A stretch of DNA of 64,000 nucleotides from Bacteroidota bacterium (lineage in GTDB: Bacteria > Bacteroidota > Bacteroidia > Sphingobacteriales > Sphingobacteriaceae), in assembly GCA_021794195.1 (NCBI GenBank), contig JAJYRG010000001.1:12244-76243 (forward strand), in the 5' to 3' direction. This document shows positions 29,512 to 39,967 of the stretch, one piece after another. Position numbers and translations under genes: made by a program. Under the pieces are notes generated by a model. That model was not told the DNA's origin and ran no database searches. It saw only the letters and a program-made list of their open reading frames with translations. Within the stretch, counting starts at the first letter, position 1. Each line of letters opens with the position of its first letter.

Positions 29512-30618
29512 ATGTGCAAAAGAAGTAATTTTAAAAAAAGACTATGGGCAACATTTTCCATTGTTTTTGTCAGTCTTGTTCTCTTTGTTTCTTGTAGTAA
29601 TAAAGGTACTCGGGAAGAAATAAAAACAAATGCTTTGCCGGGTAAGGCGGATTATGAAACAGAGGAACTTTCCTTGATTCAACCCGACTACAGCATCACG
29701 ATTCCCGGAGAACTAGAACCCAAAGAAGAAGTATCGCTCTATGCTAAAATAGAAGGTTTTGTGAAAACCATGCAAGTCGATATAGGAGAGTACGTAACAA
29801 AGGGACAGTTATTAGCCGTGTTAGAAGCCCCGGAATTAAATCAAAAATACGTGTCCGATAAATCTGCGGAACAAAAAGTGTATAGCGATTATCAATATGC
29901 TCAGCAAAACTATGAACGTCTGAAAGAAGCTTCAGCGACTGAAGGAGCAGTAGCAGCGCTGGAGCTTGATCGAGCTAAAAGCGCTATGAATAGTGCAAAA
30001 TCTGCCTATGAAGCATCCAAAGCTCAGACAGGGCATAGCGAGCAAATGCAGAGTTATTTGGAAATAACGGCTCCTTTTAATGGTGTGATTACAGAGAAAA
30101 ATGTTTCAGAAGGAGCTTTGGTCGGGCCGGGCTCCGGACAGCCTATTTTTAGGTTGGCACAAGGAGACAATCTCCGGTTAAAGATTGCATTACCGGAGAA
30201 GCACGCTGCTTCCATCAGAGATACTATGAGAGTTAACTTTACTGTTAACTCACAACCGGGAGAAAGTTACGAAGCTATACTTTCGCGTTCTTCTAGACTT
30301 ATTAATAGGGCAGATAGGTCCATGGCTTTGGAGTTTGATGTATCGAATACTCAACAAAAACTCAATGGAGGCGAGTATGCTCAAGTTAAATTAAACTTAC
30401 AAAGGAGGGCACCTACTTTCTGGGTTTCTGAAAACAGCATTTTAAAAACACAATCCGGCCGGTATGTATTTACGATAAATGATGAGGATAAAATACGTAG
30501 AGTTGCTATTAAAGAGGGAGTTAGACTTGATGATAAAGTAGAAGTGTTTGGGGATTTTGGAGAAGATAAACGAGTAATCCTCAAGCCTACGGAACGGATA
30601 GAAGAAGGAAATATTTAA
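29512..30618 (+). CDS. RND efflux periplasmic adaptor (membrane fusion) lipoprotein
   Basis: Lipobox LFVSCSN; GFVKTMQVDIGEYVTKGQLLAVLEAPEL; ITAPFNGVITEKNVSEGALV. Confidence 0.93.
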   Translation: MCKRSNFKKRLWATFSIVFVSLVLFVSCSNKGTREEIKTNALPGKADYETEELSLIQPDYSITIPGELEPKEEVSLYAKIEGFVKTMQVDIGEYVTKGQLLAVLEAPELNQKYVSDKSAEQKVYSDYQYAQQNYERLKEASATEGAVAALELDRAKSAMNSAKSAYEASKAQTGHSEQMQSYLEITAPFNGVITEKNVSEGALVGPGSGQPIFRLAQGDNLRLKIALPEKHAASIRDTMRVNFTVNSQPGESYEAILSRSSRLINRADRSMALEFDVSNTQQKLNGGEYAQVKLNLQRRAPTFWVSENSILKTQSGRYVFTINDEDKIRRVAIKEGVRLDDKVEVFGDFGEDKRVILKPTERIEEGNI

Positions 30619-30639
30619 GATTTCAAAAGAGGCGTGATT

Positions 30640-30683
30640 TAAAATACAAATGGGGAAGCTTCGACTTCCCCATTTGTATTTTA
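30640..30683. terminator. 19-bp perfect-stem bidirectional terminator between convergent genes
   Basis: TAAAATACAAATGGGGAAG-CTTCGA-CTTCCCCATTTGTATTTTA. Confidence 0.85.
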
Positions 30684-30695
30684 TGAGTATTCAAC

Positions 30696-32621
30696 TTATA
30701 CTTTCTCTCGATACTTTTTTGCTCCTTCTATGACATTCTCTACCACATCAGGGTTGAGTAATGTCGTGATATCCCCTAAGTTATCCAATTCATTTTCAGC
30801 GATTTTCCGAAGGATTCTTCTCATAATTTTACCCGAACGGGTTTTCGGTAAATCTTCTACAAATTGCACGATATCCGGTTTGGCAATGGGGCCGATCAAA
30901 CGGGTAACAGTGGCGAGGATGTTCTGTTTCAGCTCATCTTCATTCCGCTCTACATTATCTGCGATGATATAAGCATAAATACCTTGACCTTTGATTTTAT
31001 GAGGATACCCCACAATAGCAGATTCCACTACATCAGCATGCATATTTATGGCATCTTCCAGTTCAGCGGTGCCAATCCGATGACCAGAGACATTCAGTAC
31101 GTCATCTACCCGCCCTGTGATGCGGTAGTGTCCCTCTTTGTCTCTCAAGCACCCATCTTCTGAAAAATATTTACCGGGATATGCAGAGAAATAGGTGTCT
31201 ATACAACGTTGGTGATCGCCGTAGGTAGTACGGAGCATACCCGGCCAGGGAAATTTGATACACAGGTTTCCGGATACATCATTTCCTTCCAGTTCATTTC
31301 CGTTTTCATCCATCAATGCCGGTTGCACCCCTGGTAGAGGCAGCATGGCATAGCTGGGCTTTGTAGGGGTAATACCTGCTAAAGGCGAAATCAAAATCCC
31401 GCCATTCTCTGTCTGCCACCAAGTATCAACAATGGGGGCTTCGCTTTTCCCAATTTTTTCGTTAAACCAATTCCAGGCTTCTTCGTTGATGGGCTCGCCG
31501 ACAGAACCTAATTTGTTTATCGAGCTTAAATCTTTATCTTCTAAGTATTCATCTCCAAAAGCCATTAACGAACGAATGGCGGTCGGTGCGGTGTAAAGAA
31601 TATTCACCTTGTGTTTTTCAACCACGTCCCAAAAGCGACCAGCATCCGGATACGTAGGGATACCTTCGAACATTAATGAGGTAGCGCCTTGAGAAAGAGG
31701 TCCATATACAATATAAGAGTGTCCCGTGATCCAGCCTATATCAGCAGTACAAAAATATATTTCATCGGGTTGGTACTGAAATACATTCGAAAAAGTGTAT
31801 CCGGTATATACCATATATCCTCCGGTAGTATGAACTACTCCTTTAGGCTTCCCTGTGGACCCTGAGGTATATAAAACAAAGAGCATATCTTCTGCATCCA
31901 TTTCTTCTGCCGGACACGCGGGGCTGCCCATAGTCTCTACTTTGCGTACCTCATCTTCCCACCATACATCGCGTCCTTTGATCATGCTGACAGGAGTCCT
32001 TGTACGGGTCAGTACAATCACTTTTTCTACCGATGATGTTTGCTCTAAGGCGTCATCAACAATATTTTTAAGTTCGATAGTTTTGGTCCCACGGAACCCT
32101 CCATCTGCTGTAATTACAAGTTTGCTGTCGGTGTCGTTGATTCTGTCTGCGATAGAGCGGGCAGAAAAGCCACCGAATACTACAGTGTGAATAGCTCCGA
32201 TGCGCGCGCATGCCAACATCGCAATAGCCAGTTCAGGAACCATGGGTAAGTAAATACAGACCCGATCCCCTTTTTTAATATCATTATTTTTTAATACGTT
32301 AGCAAATTGTTCTACTTTATTTAAGAGTTGTTTGTATGTCAATACTCTATGGGCTTCTTCGGGATCATTAGGTTCCCAAATAATCGCCGGTTTATCTCCC
32401 AAAGAATAAATATGACGGTCTAAACAATTCTCTGTAATGTTCAGCTTACCGCCTTCAAACCATTTGATATCCGCTTTTTCAAAATCCCACGACAACACAT
32501 TTTGCCACTTTTTCTTCCAGAAAAAGTGATCCGCTACACCAGCCCAGAATCCTTCCGGATCTTCTACACTTTTTTTGTAAATTTCTTGATACTCTTCAAA
32601 AGATTTAATTTGTAAACTCAT
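30696..32621 (-). CDS. acs: Acetyl-CoA synthetase (AMP-forming)
   Basis: YTSGSTGKPKGVVHT, DTWWQTENGG, GRVDDVLNVSGHRIGTAELE, KTRSGKIMRRILRKI. Confidence 0.97.
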   Translation of the reverse strand: MSLQIKSFEEYQEIYKKSVEDPEGFWAGVADHFFWKKKWQNVLSWDFEKADIKWFEGGKLNITENCLDRHIYSLGDKPAIIWEPNDPEEAHRVLTYKQLLNKVEQFANVLKNNDIKKGDRVCIYLPMVPELAIAMLACARIGAIHTVVFGGFSARSIADRINDTDSKLVITADGGFRGTKTIELKNIVDDALEQTSSVEKVIVLTRTRTPVSMIKGRDVWWEDEVRKVETMGSPACPAEEMDAEDMLFVLYTSGSTGKPKGVVHTTGGYMVYTGYTFSNVFQYQPDEIYFCTADIGWITGHSYIVYGPLSQGATSLMFEGIPTYPDAGRFWDVVEKHKVNILYTAPTAIRSLMAFGDEYLEDKDLSSINKLGSVGEPINEEAWNWFNEKIGKSEAPIVDTWWQTENGGILISPLAGITPTKPSYAMLPLPGVQPALMDENGNELEGNDVSGNLCIKFPWPGMLRTTYGDHQRCIDTYFSAYPGKYFSEDGCLRDKEGHYRITGRVDDVLNVSGHRIGTAELEDAINMHADVVESAIVGYPHKIKGQGIYAYIIADNVERNEDELKQNILATVTRLIGPIAKPDIVQFVEDLPKTRSGKIMRRILRKIAENELDNLGDITTLLNPDVVENVIEGAKKYREKV

Positions 32622-32727
32622 TGTTTATTAGCTTAGATTCATTTTTATAATTTATTACGAACCGGACAGGTCATTATACTGTTATATAGGTTCATGAATT
32701 TAGTGTGACTAATTTAGAGAATATTTA

Positions 32728-33672
32728 ATGAAAAGGCAATTGTTTTTGTTAATTCATAACTTTAGCCTAATAATACAAAAAATAAGGATAATCACGGACA
32801 TGCAAGTGCCGCACCATATGAAGAATGGAATTCAATTTGTTTTGTATACAAATTTGTTAGTCGCAACGGCAGCAGCGGCTCAAATGATTTTGTCGTATAA
32901 ATTGTTTGTTTTACCACCTAACATCAAACTCGTATGGGTAGAGTTTTCTTCGACTTTATTGTTTTATAATCTTGCTTTATTTTTATCCTTACCCAAAAAA
33001 ACAACGTCTGTTTTTGCCCGTACAAATTGGGTGCTAAAGCACCCTGTTGTTTTTTATTCATTATCTGTATCAGCTCTGCTTATTTTTATATATCATACAT
33101 TGGCATTGCCTAAAGATATACAGATAGCTTTATTTATCATAGGCTTGGGTGCGGCTTTATATGTTATACCTCTTTTTCGCATTCAAGGTAAAAGAGTCAA
33201 TTTACGATCTATACCTTATGTTAAAGTGTTTTATATTTCTTTGATATGGACGGTGAGTACCTATTACCTGCCCCTGTTGGATAGCAGAGTGTCCGTTACA
33301 ATGGGCTTTGTAGATCAAGTGTTTTTAGGTATCCACAGATTTGTTTTTTTGGTATTATGTACGCTTCCGTTTGATCTACGGGACGTGAAGTCTGATACCC
33401 ATTACGGGTTAAAGACCTTGCCGGTTTTATTAGGGCGAAGAGGCATAATAAGACTGATGCATATACTGATGTTCCTGCATATTATATTTACATTTTTACT
33501 TGGAATTGAGGCTGCTCAAAAATGGGGTTTTATTCTTGTAGATGTATTGCTCCTTTTTGTATTTGATTATTGGGTGTTTAAAAAACAGGATTATATATCC
33601 GTTTTTATACTTGATTTCATTCTCGTTTTACAACTTATGATAGTTAATCTGGCGGACTATTTTTTTTCGTAA
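32728..33672 (+). CDS. UbiA prenyltransferase-like membrane protein
   Basis: Multiple TM segments; LPFDLRDVKSDTHYGLKTLPVLLG resembles the second Asp-rich motif of UbiA enzymes. Confidence 0.6.
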   Translation: MKRQLFLLIHNFSLIIQKIRIITDMQVPHHMKNGIQFVLYTNLLVATAAAAQMILSYKLFVLPPNIKLVWVEFSSTLLFYNLALFLSLPKKTTSVFARTNWVLKHPVVFYSLSVSALLIFIYHTLALPKDIQIALFIIGLGAALYVIPLFRIQGKRVNLRSIPYVKVFYISLIWTVSTYYLPLLDSRVSVTMGFVDQVFLGIHRFVFLVLCTLPFDLRDVKSDTHYGLKTLPVLLGRRGIIRLMHILMFLHIIFTFLLGIEAAQKWGFILVDVLLLFVFDYWVFKKQDYISVFILDFILVLQLMIVNLADYFFS

Positions 33673-34247
33673 ATCAAGGAATGTACACGTTCTCTTAAAT
33701 AGGGCACAACTTCGGTTTTAAACCATGGGTTTTTGCCCATCCAAATGAAGTTTCTGGGTGAAGGGTGGGGGAGAGGGAAAAAGTCCGGTAAATATTCTAA
33801 ATGGTTTCTTACCGTATGGGTTAAGTTAATATAGCCTTTTCCTTTGAGGTAATAACGTTGTGCATACTGCCCGACTAAAAGTATTAGTTTTAAATTAGGT
33901 AAATGAGAAGTGAACTTGTTTTGCCATTCGGGGGCGCATTCTCTTCGAGGAGGTAAATCTCCGGATTTAGATTTCCCCGGATAGCAAAAGCCGATAGGCA
34001 AAATAGAAAACAACTCCGTGTTGTAAAAATCTTCTTTGCTTACACCCATCCAGCTTCTCAGCTCCTGCCCACTTTTATCGTTCCAGGGGATCCCGGTGTT
34101 GTGTACTTTTATTCCGGGAGCTTGTCCTACAATTAAAATCTTGGATTGTTCTCCGGCTCTAAAAACCGGATTGGCACCAAAGGGCAGACAGGCATCGCAT
34201 ATTTTGCAAGCTCTCGCTTCTCTGGATATTTTTTCAAGTTCTGTCAT
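33657..34247 (-). CDS. Uracil-DNA glycosylase family protein
   Basis: ILIVGQAPGIKVHNTGIPWNDKSGQELRSWMG; PLPHPSPRN motif. Confidence 0.9.
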   Translation of the reverse strand: MTELEKISREARACKICDACLPFGANPVFRAGEQSKILIVGQAPGIKVHNTGIPWNDKSGQELRSWMGVSKEDFYNTELFSILPIGFCYPGKSKSGDLPPRRECAPEWQNKFTSHLPNLKLILLVGQYAQRYYLKGKGYINLTHTVRNHLEYLPDFFPLPHPSPRNFIWMGKNPWFKTEVVPYLRERVHSLIYEKK

Positions 34248-34332
34248 CTTTTTACTGTTTAACTTGAGCTACTCGTTTTATCTGTTTTTTTTAAGAGTGC
34301 TCTGACTCTGTTTTTGCATTCATTTTAAAAGT

Positions 34333-34368
34333 AAAAAAGCTGTGCTCAGTATTTGAGGACAGCTTTTT
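34333..34368 (-). terminator. Terminator downstream of dnaK
   Basis: AAAAAGCTGTgCTCA-N5-TGAGgACAGCTTTTT stem. Confidence 0.8.
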
Positions 34369-34388
34369 AGATAAAGATTTGTATGTGA

Positions 34389-36308
34389 TTATTCTTTCAC
34401 CTCTTCGTATTCTACATCCGTTACATCTCCCTCATCATTATCGTCATTTGAGGAGGATTCTTGATTTTCTCCTGCATTTTGTGCTCCTTCTGCAGCATCT
34501 CCACCTGTAGCTTTATACATCTCTTCGGAAGCAGCGTTCCAAGCATTTTGAAGCTCTGTAGATGCAGCATCAATATCGTCAAAGTTTTTGGCGTTATGTG
34601 CATTTTTCAGTTTTTCTAATCCGGCTTCAATAGCAGATTTGTTTCCTTCAGAAAGCTTATCACCGTACTCTTTCAATTGTTTTTCTGTAGAGAAAACTAA
34701 AGCGTCAGCAGTATTTAATTTATCTGCTTCTTCTTTCATTTTTTTGTCTGCATCAGCATTTGCTTCAGCTTCTTGTTTCATTTTATCTATTTCCTCTTCA
34801 GATAAACCGGATGAAGCTTCGATTCTAATGTTTTGTTCTTTTCCGGTGGCTTTATCTTTCGCAGACACTTTAATGATTCCGTTAGCATCTATGTCGAAAG
34901 TTACTTCAATTTGAGGAACTCCCCGAGGTGCCGGTGGTATTCCGTCTAAGTGAAAACGACCGATGGACCTGTTTTGGTTGGCCATAGGGCGTTCACCTTG
35001 TAATACATGAATTTCTACCGAAGGCTGGTTGTCAGAGGCCGTAGAGAAAGTTTCAGACTTTTTACTCGGAATAGTAGTGTTTGCCTCAATTAACTTAGTC
35101 ATTACGCCGCCCATGGTTTCAATACCTAAGGAAAGAGGAGTAACGTCTAATAATAAAACGTCTTTTACTTCACCGGTAAATACACCGCCTTGGATAGCGG
35201 CACCCAGCGCTACTACTTCATCAGGATTAACGCCTTTAGAAGGCTCTTTTCCAAAGAATTTTGTTACTGCTTCTACAACAGCCGGGATACGTGTTGATCC
35301 CCCTACTAAGATAACTTCATCAATATCCGATGTACTGTACCCTGCATTTTTTAAGGCAGACTCACAAGGAGTAATTGTACGCTTGACTAGATCTTCCGCT
35401 AAACTTTCAAATTTAGCTTTTGAGAGTGTCCGTACCAAGTGTTTCGGTCCGGTAGAGTCCGCTGTGATATAAGGTAAATTGATTTCGGTAGAAGTAGTAC
35501 TCGAAAGTTCGATTTTAGCTTTTTCGGCAGCTTCTTTTAATCTTTGAAGCGCCATAGGGTCTTTCTTAAGATCAAAACCGCTATGTTCATTAGCAAACTC
35601 TTCGGCCAGCCAGTTGATAATAACATTATCAAAGTCATCCCCTCCTAAGTGTGTATCTCCATCTGTAGCTTTTACTTCAAATACACCGTCACCTAACTCT
35701 AAAACGGAAACGTCGTGTGTCCCTCCACCACAGTCAAACACAACGATTTTCATGTCTTTGTTCGCTTTGTCCAATCCATAGGCTAAAGCAGCGGCTGTGG
35801 GCTCATTAATAATACGCTTTACAGTAAGGCCGGCAATCTCTCCTGCTTCTTTTGTAGCTTGGCGCTGTGAGTCGTTAAAGTAAGCTGGTACGGTAATGAC
35901 CGCTTCCGTCACCTCTTGGCTCAAAAAGTCTTCTGCCGTTTTTTTCATTTTTTGCAGAGTCATCGCAGAGATTTCCTGTGGAGTGTATTTTCTATCTCCT
36001 ATTTCTACTCTTGGCGTGTTGTTATCACCTTTGATGACTTTGTAGGGAACCTGAAGAGCTTCACTCTTGATCTCATCATATGATACTCCCATAAAACGCT
36101 TAATAGAATAAATCGTTTTGTTTGGATTGGTGATGGCTTGTCTTTTCGCCGGATCTCCTACTACACGTTCTCCGTTGTCTAAAAATGCAACGATAGAAGG
36201 AGTGGTTCTTTTTCCCTCATTATTTGCAATTACTACCGGTTCATTTCCTTCCATTACGGAGACACATGAGTTGGTAGTTCCTAAGTCGATTCCTATAATT
36301 TTTGACAT
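34389..36308 (-). CDS. dnaK: Molecular chaperone DnaK
   Basis: [46 protein letters not shown]-terminal [12 protein letters not shown]. Confidence 0.99.
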   Translation of the reverse strand: MSKIIGIDLGTTNSCVSVMEGNEPVVIANNEGKRTTPSIVAFLDNGERVVGDPAKRQAITNPNKTIYSIKRFMGVSYDEIKSEALQVPYKVIKGDNNTPRVEIGDRKYTPQEISAMTLQKMKKTAEDFLSQEVTEAVITVPAYFNDSQRQATKEAGEIAGLTVKRIINEPTAAALAYGLDKANKDMKIVVFDCGGGTHDVSVLELGDGVFEVKATDGDTHLGGDDFDNVIINWLAEEFANEHSGFDLKKDPMALQRLKEAAEKAKIELSSTTSTEINLPYITADSTGPKHLVRTLSKAKFESLAEDLVKRTITPCESALKNAGYSTSDIDEVILVGGSTRIPAVVEAVTKFFGKEPSKGVNPDEVVALGAAIQGGVFTGEVKDVLLLDVTPLSLGIETMGGVMTKLIEANTTIPSKKSETFSTASDNQPSVEIHVLQGERPMANQNRSIGRFHLDGIPPAPRGVPQIEVTFDIDANGIIKVSAKDKATGKEQNIRIEASSGLSEEEIDKMKQEAEANADADKKMKEEADKLNTADALVFSTEKQLKEYGDKLSEGNKSAIEAGLEKLKNAHNAKNFDDIDAASTELQNAWNAASEEMYKATGGDAAEGAQNAGENQESSSNDDNDEGDVTDVEYEEVKE

Positions 36309-36354
36309 ATCTCGTATTTGTAATTTTTATTATTTAAATGCTATTTATAGTGTT

Positions 36355-36370
36355 CACAAGGGTTATGCCA
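36355..36370 (-). promoter_or_regulatory. Sigma-54-like -24/-12 element upstream of dnaK
   Basis: Minus strand TGGCAT-AACCC-TTGTG, close to TGGCAC-N5-TTGC; -12 GC is GT here. Confidence 0.35.
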
Positions 36371-36498
36371 AAGATTATTTTATGCCAAAAGAGAAATATT
36401 GACAAGATTTCGTGTCAATGGATGAACAAGTGGGTGTCACTTTGTCACAGCTAAAACATAATTATTTGACAGCACTTACCCTGTTTGTTTATTAATTA

Positions 36499-37839
36499 TT
36501 ATTCCTCTTTCTCTGGAAGAGAAGTAGCCGCCTTAGTTTTTTCTATCAGTACACTTCTGATATCGGCTGAAGCCGGCAATTCAAAAACCTCCAAATCAAA
36601 ATATTTGACCGTTGCTAATAAATGATCGAAAATATTAGAAGCTATTTCTTCATACTCAGCCCACGCCACAGTGCCTGTAAAGAGATATAACTCTATAGGC
36701 AATCCTTTTTCCGTAGGCTCTAACTGACGCACCATTATAGTCATGTTTTTATTCGTTCTTTCATGGTGCTTTAAGAATGCGCTTACATATTGTCTGAATA
36801 AACCAATATTTGTAAGGTTTCTCCCGTTTATTTTAAGCTCTCTGTGGGCAATGTTCTCTCTTTCGTTGTACGCCTTTATCTCTTTACGGCGCTCATCAAT
36901 AAAATCTTTTAAGAGGTGTATTTTAGATAACTCATCTAACTCCCCGTCTGTCATATGACGGATGGTGGATATTTTGATATTGATGGATCTTTTTATCCGT
37001 CTTCCGCCAGAGCTTTGCATCCCTCTCCAGTTTTTGAAGGAGTCGGTGATTAAATAATAAGTGGGTACAGTAGTAATGGTTTTGTCCCAGTTTTGTATTT
37101 TTACGGTATTGAGGTTTATTTCCAATACATCTCCATCGGCATTGTATTTAGGCATTTCAATCCAGTCTCCTATACGCACCATATCGTTTATGGATACTTG
37201 GATGCTTGCTACGAAACCTAATATAGTATCTTTAAATATTAACATTAATACAGCTGAGGCTGCTCCTAACGTACCTAAAAATGCAAGGGTGCTTTTTCCG
37301 GTCAATTGTGTGAACAAAATAACACCGGCTACGAAATACAAAAAGATATTGGCTACCTGTAAATAACTGTCCAAAGGTTTGTCTTGAAAGCTTGGTTTGG
37401 ATTGAAGGTGATCCTTGATGGTCCGGAAAATGCCTCTAATTAAGAATACCCAAACTAAAACCAGAAACATGTCAATTATTTTATTAAAAAAAGAATTGAC
37501 AATAGTATAGTTCTCAAAAAATAAGGGGATTAAATTCATCGTGACAATTAAAGGAATCAGCCGCCCCAAATTGATGAATACCTTATTCTTGACCAGTAAG
37601 TCGTCAAACTTAGTGATAGAAAATTTATTTAGCCGGTTAAGTAAGATTTTGAGTATATAAGTTACTACGAAATGTACGAGTGTGTAGATCGCAATTAAAA
37701 TAACGATCAAACTTATAAACGTAAGTAGGTGAGTGCCATTTTCCGACACTCCTAAGGTGAGATACCAGTTTGAAATAAAATCGTGAATATTCGTGAATTT
37801 AAAATCAAGAAATTTTAGCATGGGATCTTGTTTTAGCAA
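36499..37839 (-). CDS. MscS-family mechanosensitive ion channel (YbdG-like)
   Basis: LGTLGAASAVLMLIFKDTILGFVASIQVSINDMVRIGDWIEMP and large C-terminal cytosolic domain. Confidence 0.92.
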   Translation of the reverse strand: MLKQDPMLKFLDFKFTNIHDFISNWYLTLGVSENGTHLLTFISLIVILIAIYTLVHFVVTYILKILLNRLNKFSITKFDDLLVKNKVFINLGRLIPLIVTMNLIPLFFENYTIVNSFFNKIIDMFLVLVWVFLIRGIFRTIKDHLQSKPSFQDKPLDSYLQVANIFLYFVAGVILFTQLTGKSTLAFLGTLGAASAVLMLIFKDTILGFVASIQVSINDMVRIGDWIEMPKYNADGDVLEINLNTVKIQNWDKTITTVPTYYLITDSFKNWRGMQSSGGRRIKRSINIKISTIRHMTDGELDELSKIHLLKDFIDERRKEIKAYNERENIAHRELKINGRNLTNIGLFRQYVSAFLKHHERTNKNMTIMVRQLEPTEKGLPIELYLFTGTVAWAEYEEIASNIFDHLLATVKYFDLEVFELPASADIRSVLIEKTKAATSLPEKEE

Positions 37840-37968
37840 ACAATAAAATAAGTCATTCTGTTTTACTTACCTGTAAAAGAGTGATTAATTCCTAAAAAGT
37901 ACATAAACTGCTTTTAAAATACAACTATGAACCGTGTAAAGGCTCAGCAGATCTCTACATGAAGTATC

Positions 37969-38544
37969 TTATTCATTGAAAAAGCCGAGAAGTTCTTTCT
38001 GTAAACTTTCTCCTTTATCCACATTATACCACTTTTGCAGTGCTTGATTTATTTGTTCAAAATCTGCTCCTTCCTGGATTAATTTTTTCCTGATTTCAAT
38101 TGCCGGTTTAGGTCGGGGTCCCCAGATAAATAAATCATGGCCTACTTCATTCCTGATAATAAGTTTTGGAATGGATTTAGTTCCATTTGTCAGGTATTCA
38201 TCTATGAGGAAGGGCTCGCTGTCCCGAAGTTGAATTTCAAAGTCTATGTTTTTATTGTCTTTTACGATGTTATAAAGCTGGGGTACGGAATGTGCAGCAT
38301 CTCCACACCAAGGTTCAGTAATGATAATCCAGTGCTGGCTCTCACGGATTTCATCAATGACAGCTTTTAAAGCTTCGGAAGCCTCAAAACGGGACAGCCA
38401 CCTCATCGTTCTGGAATAATTTAGTTTGGTATATGTATAATAATTTTCATCCTGGTATTTTTCGTGCTTATCGGGATTTTCCAATATATCTTCAAAATAG
38501 GATAAATATTCTTCAAAACTCATTGTAAATTTGGATTTATGCAA
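37969..38544 (-). CDS. Thioredoxin-family protein
   Basis: IITEPWCGDAAHSVPQLYNI thioredoxin-like active-site region. Confidence 0.8.
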   Translation of the reverse strand: MHKSKFTMSFEEYLSYFEDILENPDKHEKYQDENYYTYTKLNYSRTMRWLSRFEASEALKAVIDEIRESQHWIIITEPWCGDAAHSVPQLYNIVKDNKNIDFEIQLRDSEPFLIDEYLTNGTKSIPKLIIRNEVGHDLFIWGPRPKPAIEIRKKLIQEGADFEQINQALQKWYNVDKGESLQKELLGFFNE

Positions 38545-38592
38545 TTTGTAAAATTAAATTTTTATTAATAATAATCTTTTACGAAAATACAT

Positions 38593-39888
38593 TTAAAGAG
38601 GTAGTCCATTCGCATGAATCAGAAAATAATTTTTCTTACCTTTTTGGATAATGAGATACTGACTGTTTACAAGATGTTTTGTATCTATTTCCATTCCCGG
38701 GTCGGTTATTTTCTCTCTATTTAAAGAAACGCCGCCCCCTTGAATCATTTTCCGCGCTTCGCTTTTTGAAGTGAAAATATGCGTTTTCACAGCCAGTAGT
38801 TCCAATATATTTATTTTATTTTCTATGGTACTTTTACTGATTTCAAATTGTGGTACTCCTTCAAAGACCTCAAGAATCTCCTCATGATCCAACGCATATA
38901 AAAAATCCAGTGAACCTTTTCCAAAAAGGAACTCAGAAGTTTTAATGGCGGTATCATAGTCTTCTTGAGAGTGCGTACGTATGGTTATATCTTCAGCTAA
39001 AGCTTTTTGTACAAGACGAAGATGAGGTGCCTTATCATGCTCTGTTATAATGTTTTCGATTTCTTCTTTCGGTTTTAGGGTGAATATTTTGATCCAATTT
39101 TTTGCGTCATCATCACTTGCGTTTAGCCAAAACTGATAATATTTATACGGTGATGTTTTTGTTCTGTCAAGCCATACGGCTCCGGATTCCGTTTTCCCAA
39201 ATTTCTGCCCATCTGTTTTCTTTATCAATTGCGTCGTCAGTGCAAATGCAGAACCTTGAGCCTGGCGGCGGATGAATTCGGCTCCTGTCAAGATGTTCCC
39301 CCATTGATCAGAGCCTCCAAGCTGAATTTTACAGTTATGGTTTTTCCAAAGATGGTAGAAATCGTATCCTTGAATCAATTGGTATGAAAATTCCGTAAAA
39401 GAAAGGCCGCTCTCTCCCTCTAAGCGGCTTTTTACAGAGTCTTTTGACATCATATAATTAACTGTGATGAGTTTGCCTACATCTCTGATGAAGTCTAAAA
39501 ACTTAAAATCTTTAAACCAATCGTAATTATTGACCATTTGGGCCTCGTTTTTTCCTTCCCCGAAGTCTAAAAACTGAGCTAATTGTTGTTTCAAGCAGGT
39601 TACATTATGCTGAAGAGTTTCTTCATCCAAAAGATTTCGTTCCGCCGATTTGAAAGAAGGATCCCCGATCATTCCGGTAGCTCCACCTACCAAGGCAATG
39701 GGTTTATGTCCTGCATTTTGAAAATGAATCAAAGTCATTATTTGGGTAAGATGGCCTACATGGAGAGAGTCTCCCGTAGGATCAAAACCTATGTAGCCGG
39801 CTACTTTCTCTTTTTCTAATAACTCTTCTGTACCGGGCATTATATCTTGCAACATGCCTCTCCACCGTAGTTCTTCTACAAAACTCAT
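38593..39888 (-). CDS. tyrS: Tyrosyl-tRNA synthetase (track ORF extends to 39969; start at 39888 preferred)
   Basis: [30 protein letters not shown]-terminal S4 domain; a TATCTTTG -7 box at 39924-39917 lies inside the longer ORF. Confidence 0.95.
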   Translation of the reverse strand: MSFVEELRWRGMLQDIMPGTEELLEKEKVAGYIGFDPTGDSLHVGHLTQIMTLIHFQNAGHKPIALVGGATGMIGDPSFKSAERNLLDEETLQHNVTCLKQQLAQFLDFGEGKNEAQMVNNYDWFKDFKFLDFIRDVGKLITVNYMMSKDSVKSRLEGESGLSFTEFSYQLIQGYDFYHLWKNHNCKIQLGGSDQWGNILTGAEFIRRQAQGSAFALTTQLIKKTDGQKFGKTESGAVWLDRTKTSPYKYYQFWLNASDDDAKNWIKIFTLKPKEEIENIITEHDKAPHLRLVQKALAEDITIRTHSQEDYDTAIKTSEFLFGKGSLDFLYALDHEEILEVFEGVPQFEISKSTIENKINILELLAVKTHIFTSKSEARKMIQGGGVSLNREKITDPGMEIDTKHLVNSQYLIIQKGKKNYFLIHANGLPL

Positions 39889-39916
39889 AGTAATTATATT
39901 TTTTTCGTAAAGACTA

Positions 39917-39924
39917 CAAAGATA
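39917..39924 (-). promoter_or_regulatory. Bacteroidota-type -7 box TATCTTTG for tyrS
   Basis: Exact TAnnTTTG match 29 nt upstream of the preferred tyrS start. Confidence 0.4.
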
Positions 39925-39967
39925 ATATATAAAGCTGTATCTTCCCTGTATTATATCAGGTAAATAC

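Noticed and set aside
35029-35472. 147-aa plus-strand ORF opposite dnaK, with other long antisense ORFs at 34588-34914 and 36118-36402
   Set aside because: Shadow frames antisense to a strongly conserved gene; low-complexity translation without domain motifs.
36309-36498. CIRCE (HrcA) operator upstream of dnaK
   Set aside because: The inverted repeat seen is ATTGACA-N8-TGTCAAT, not TTAGCACTC-N9-GAGTGCTAA.
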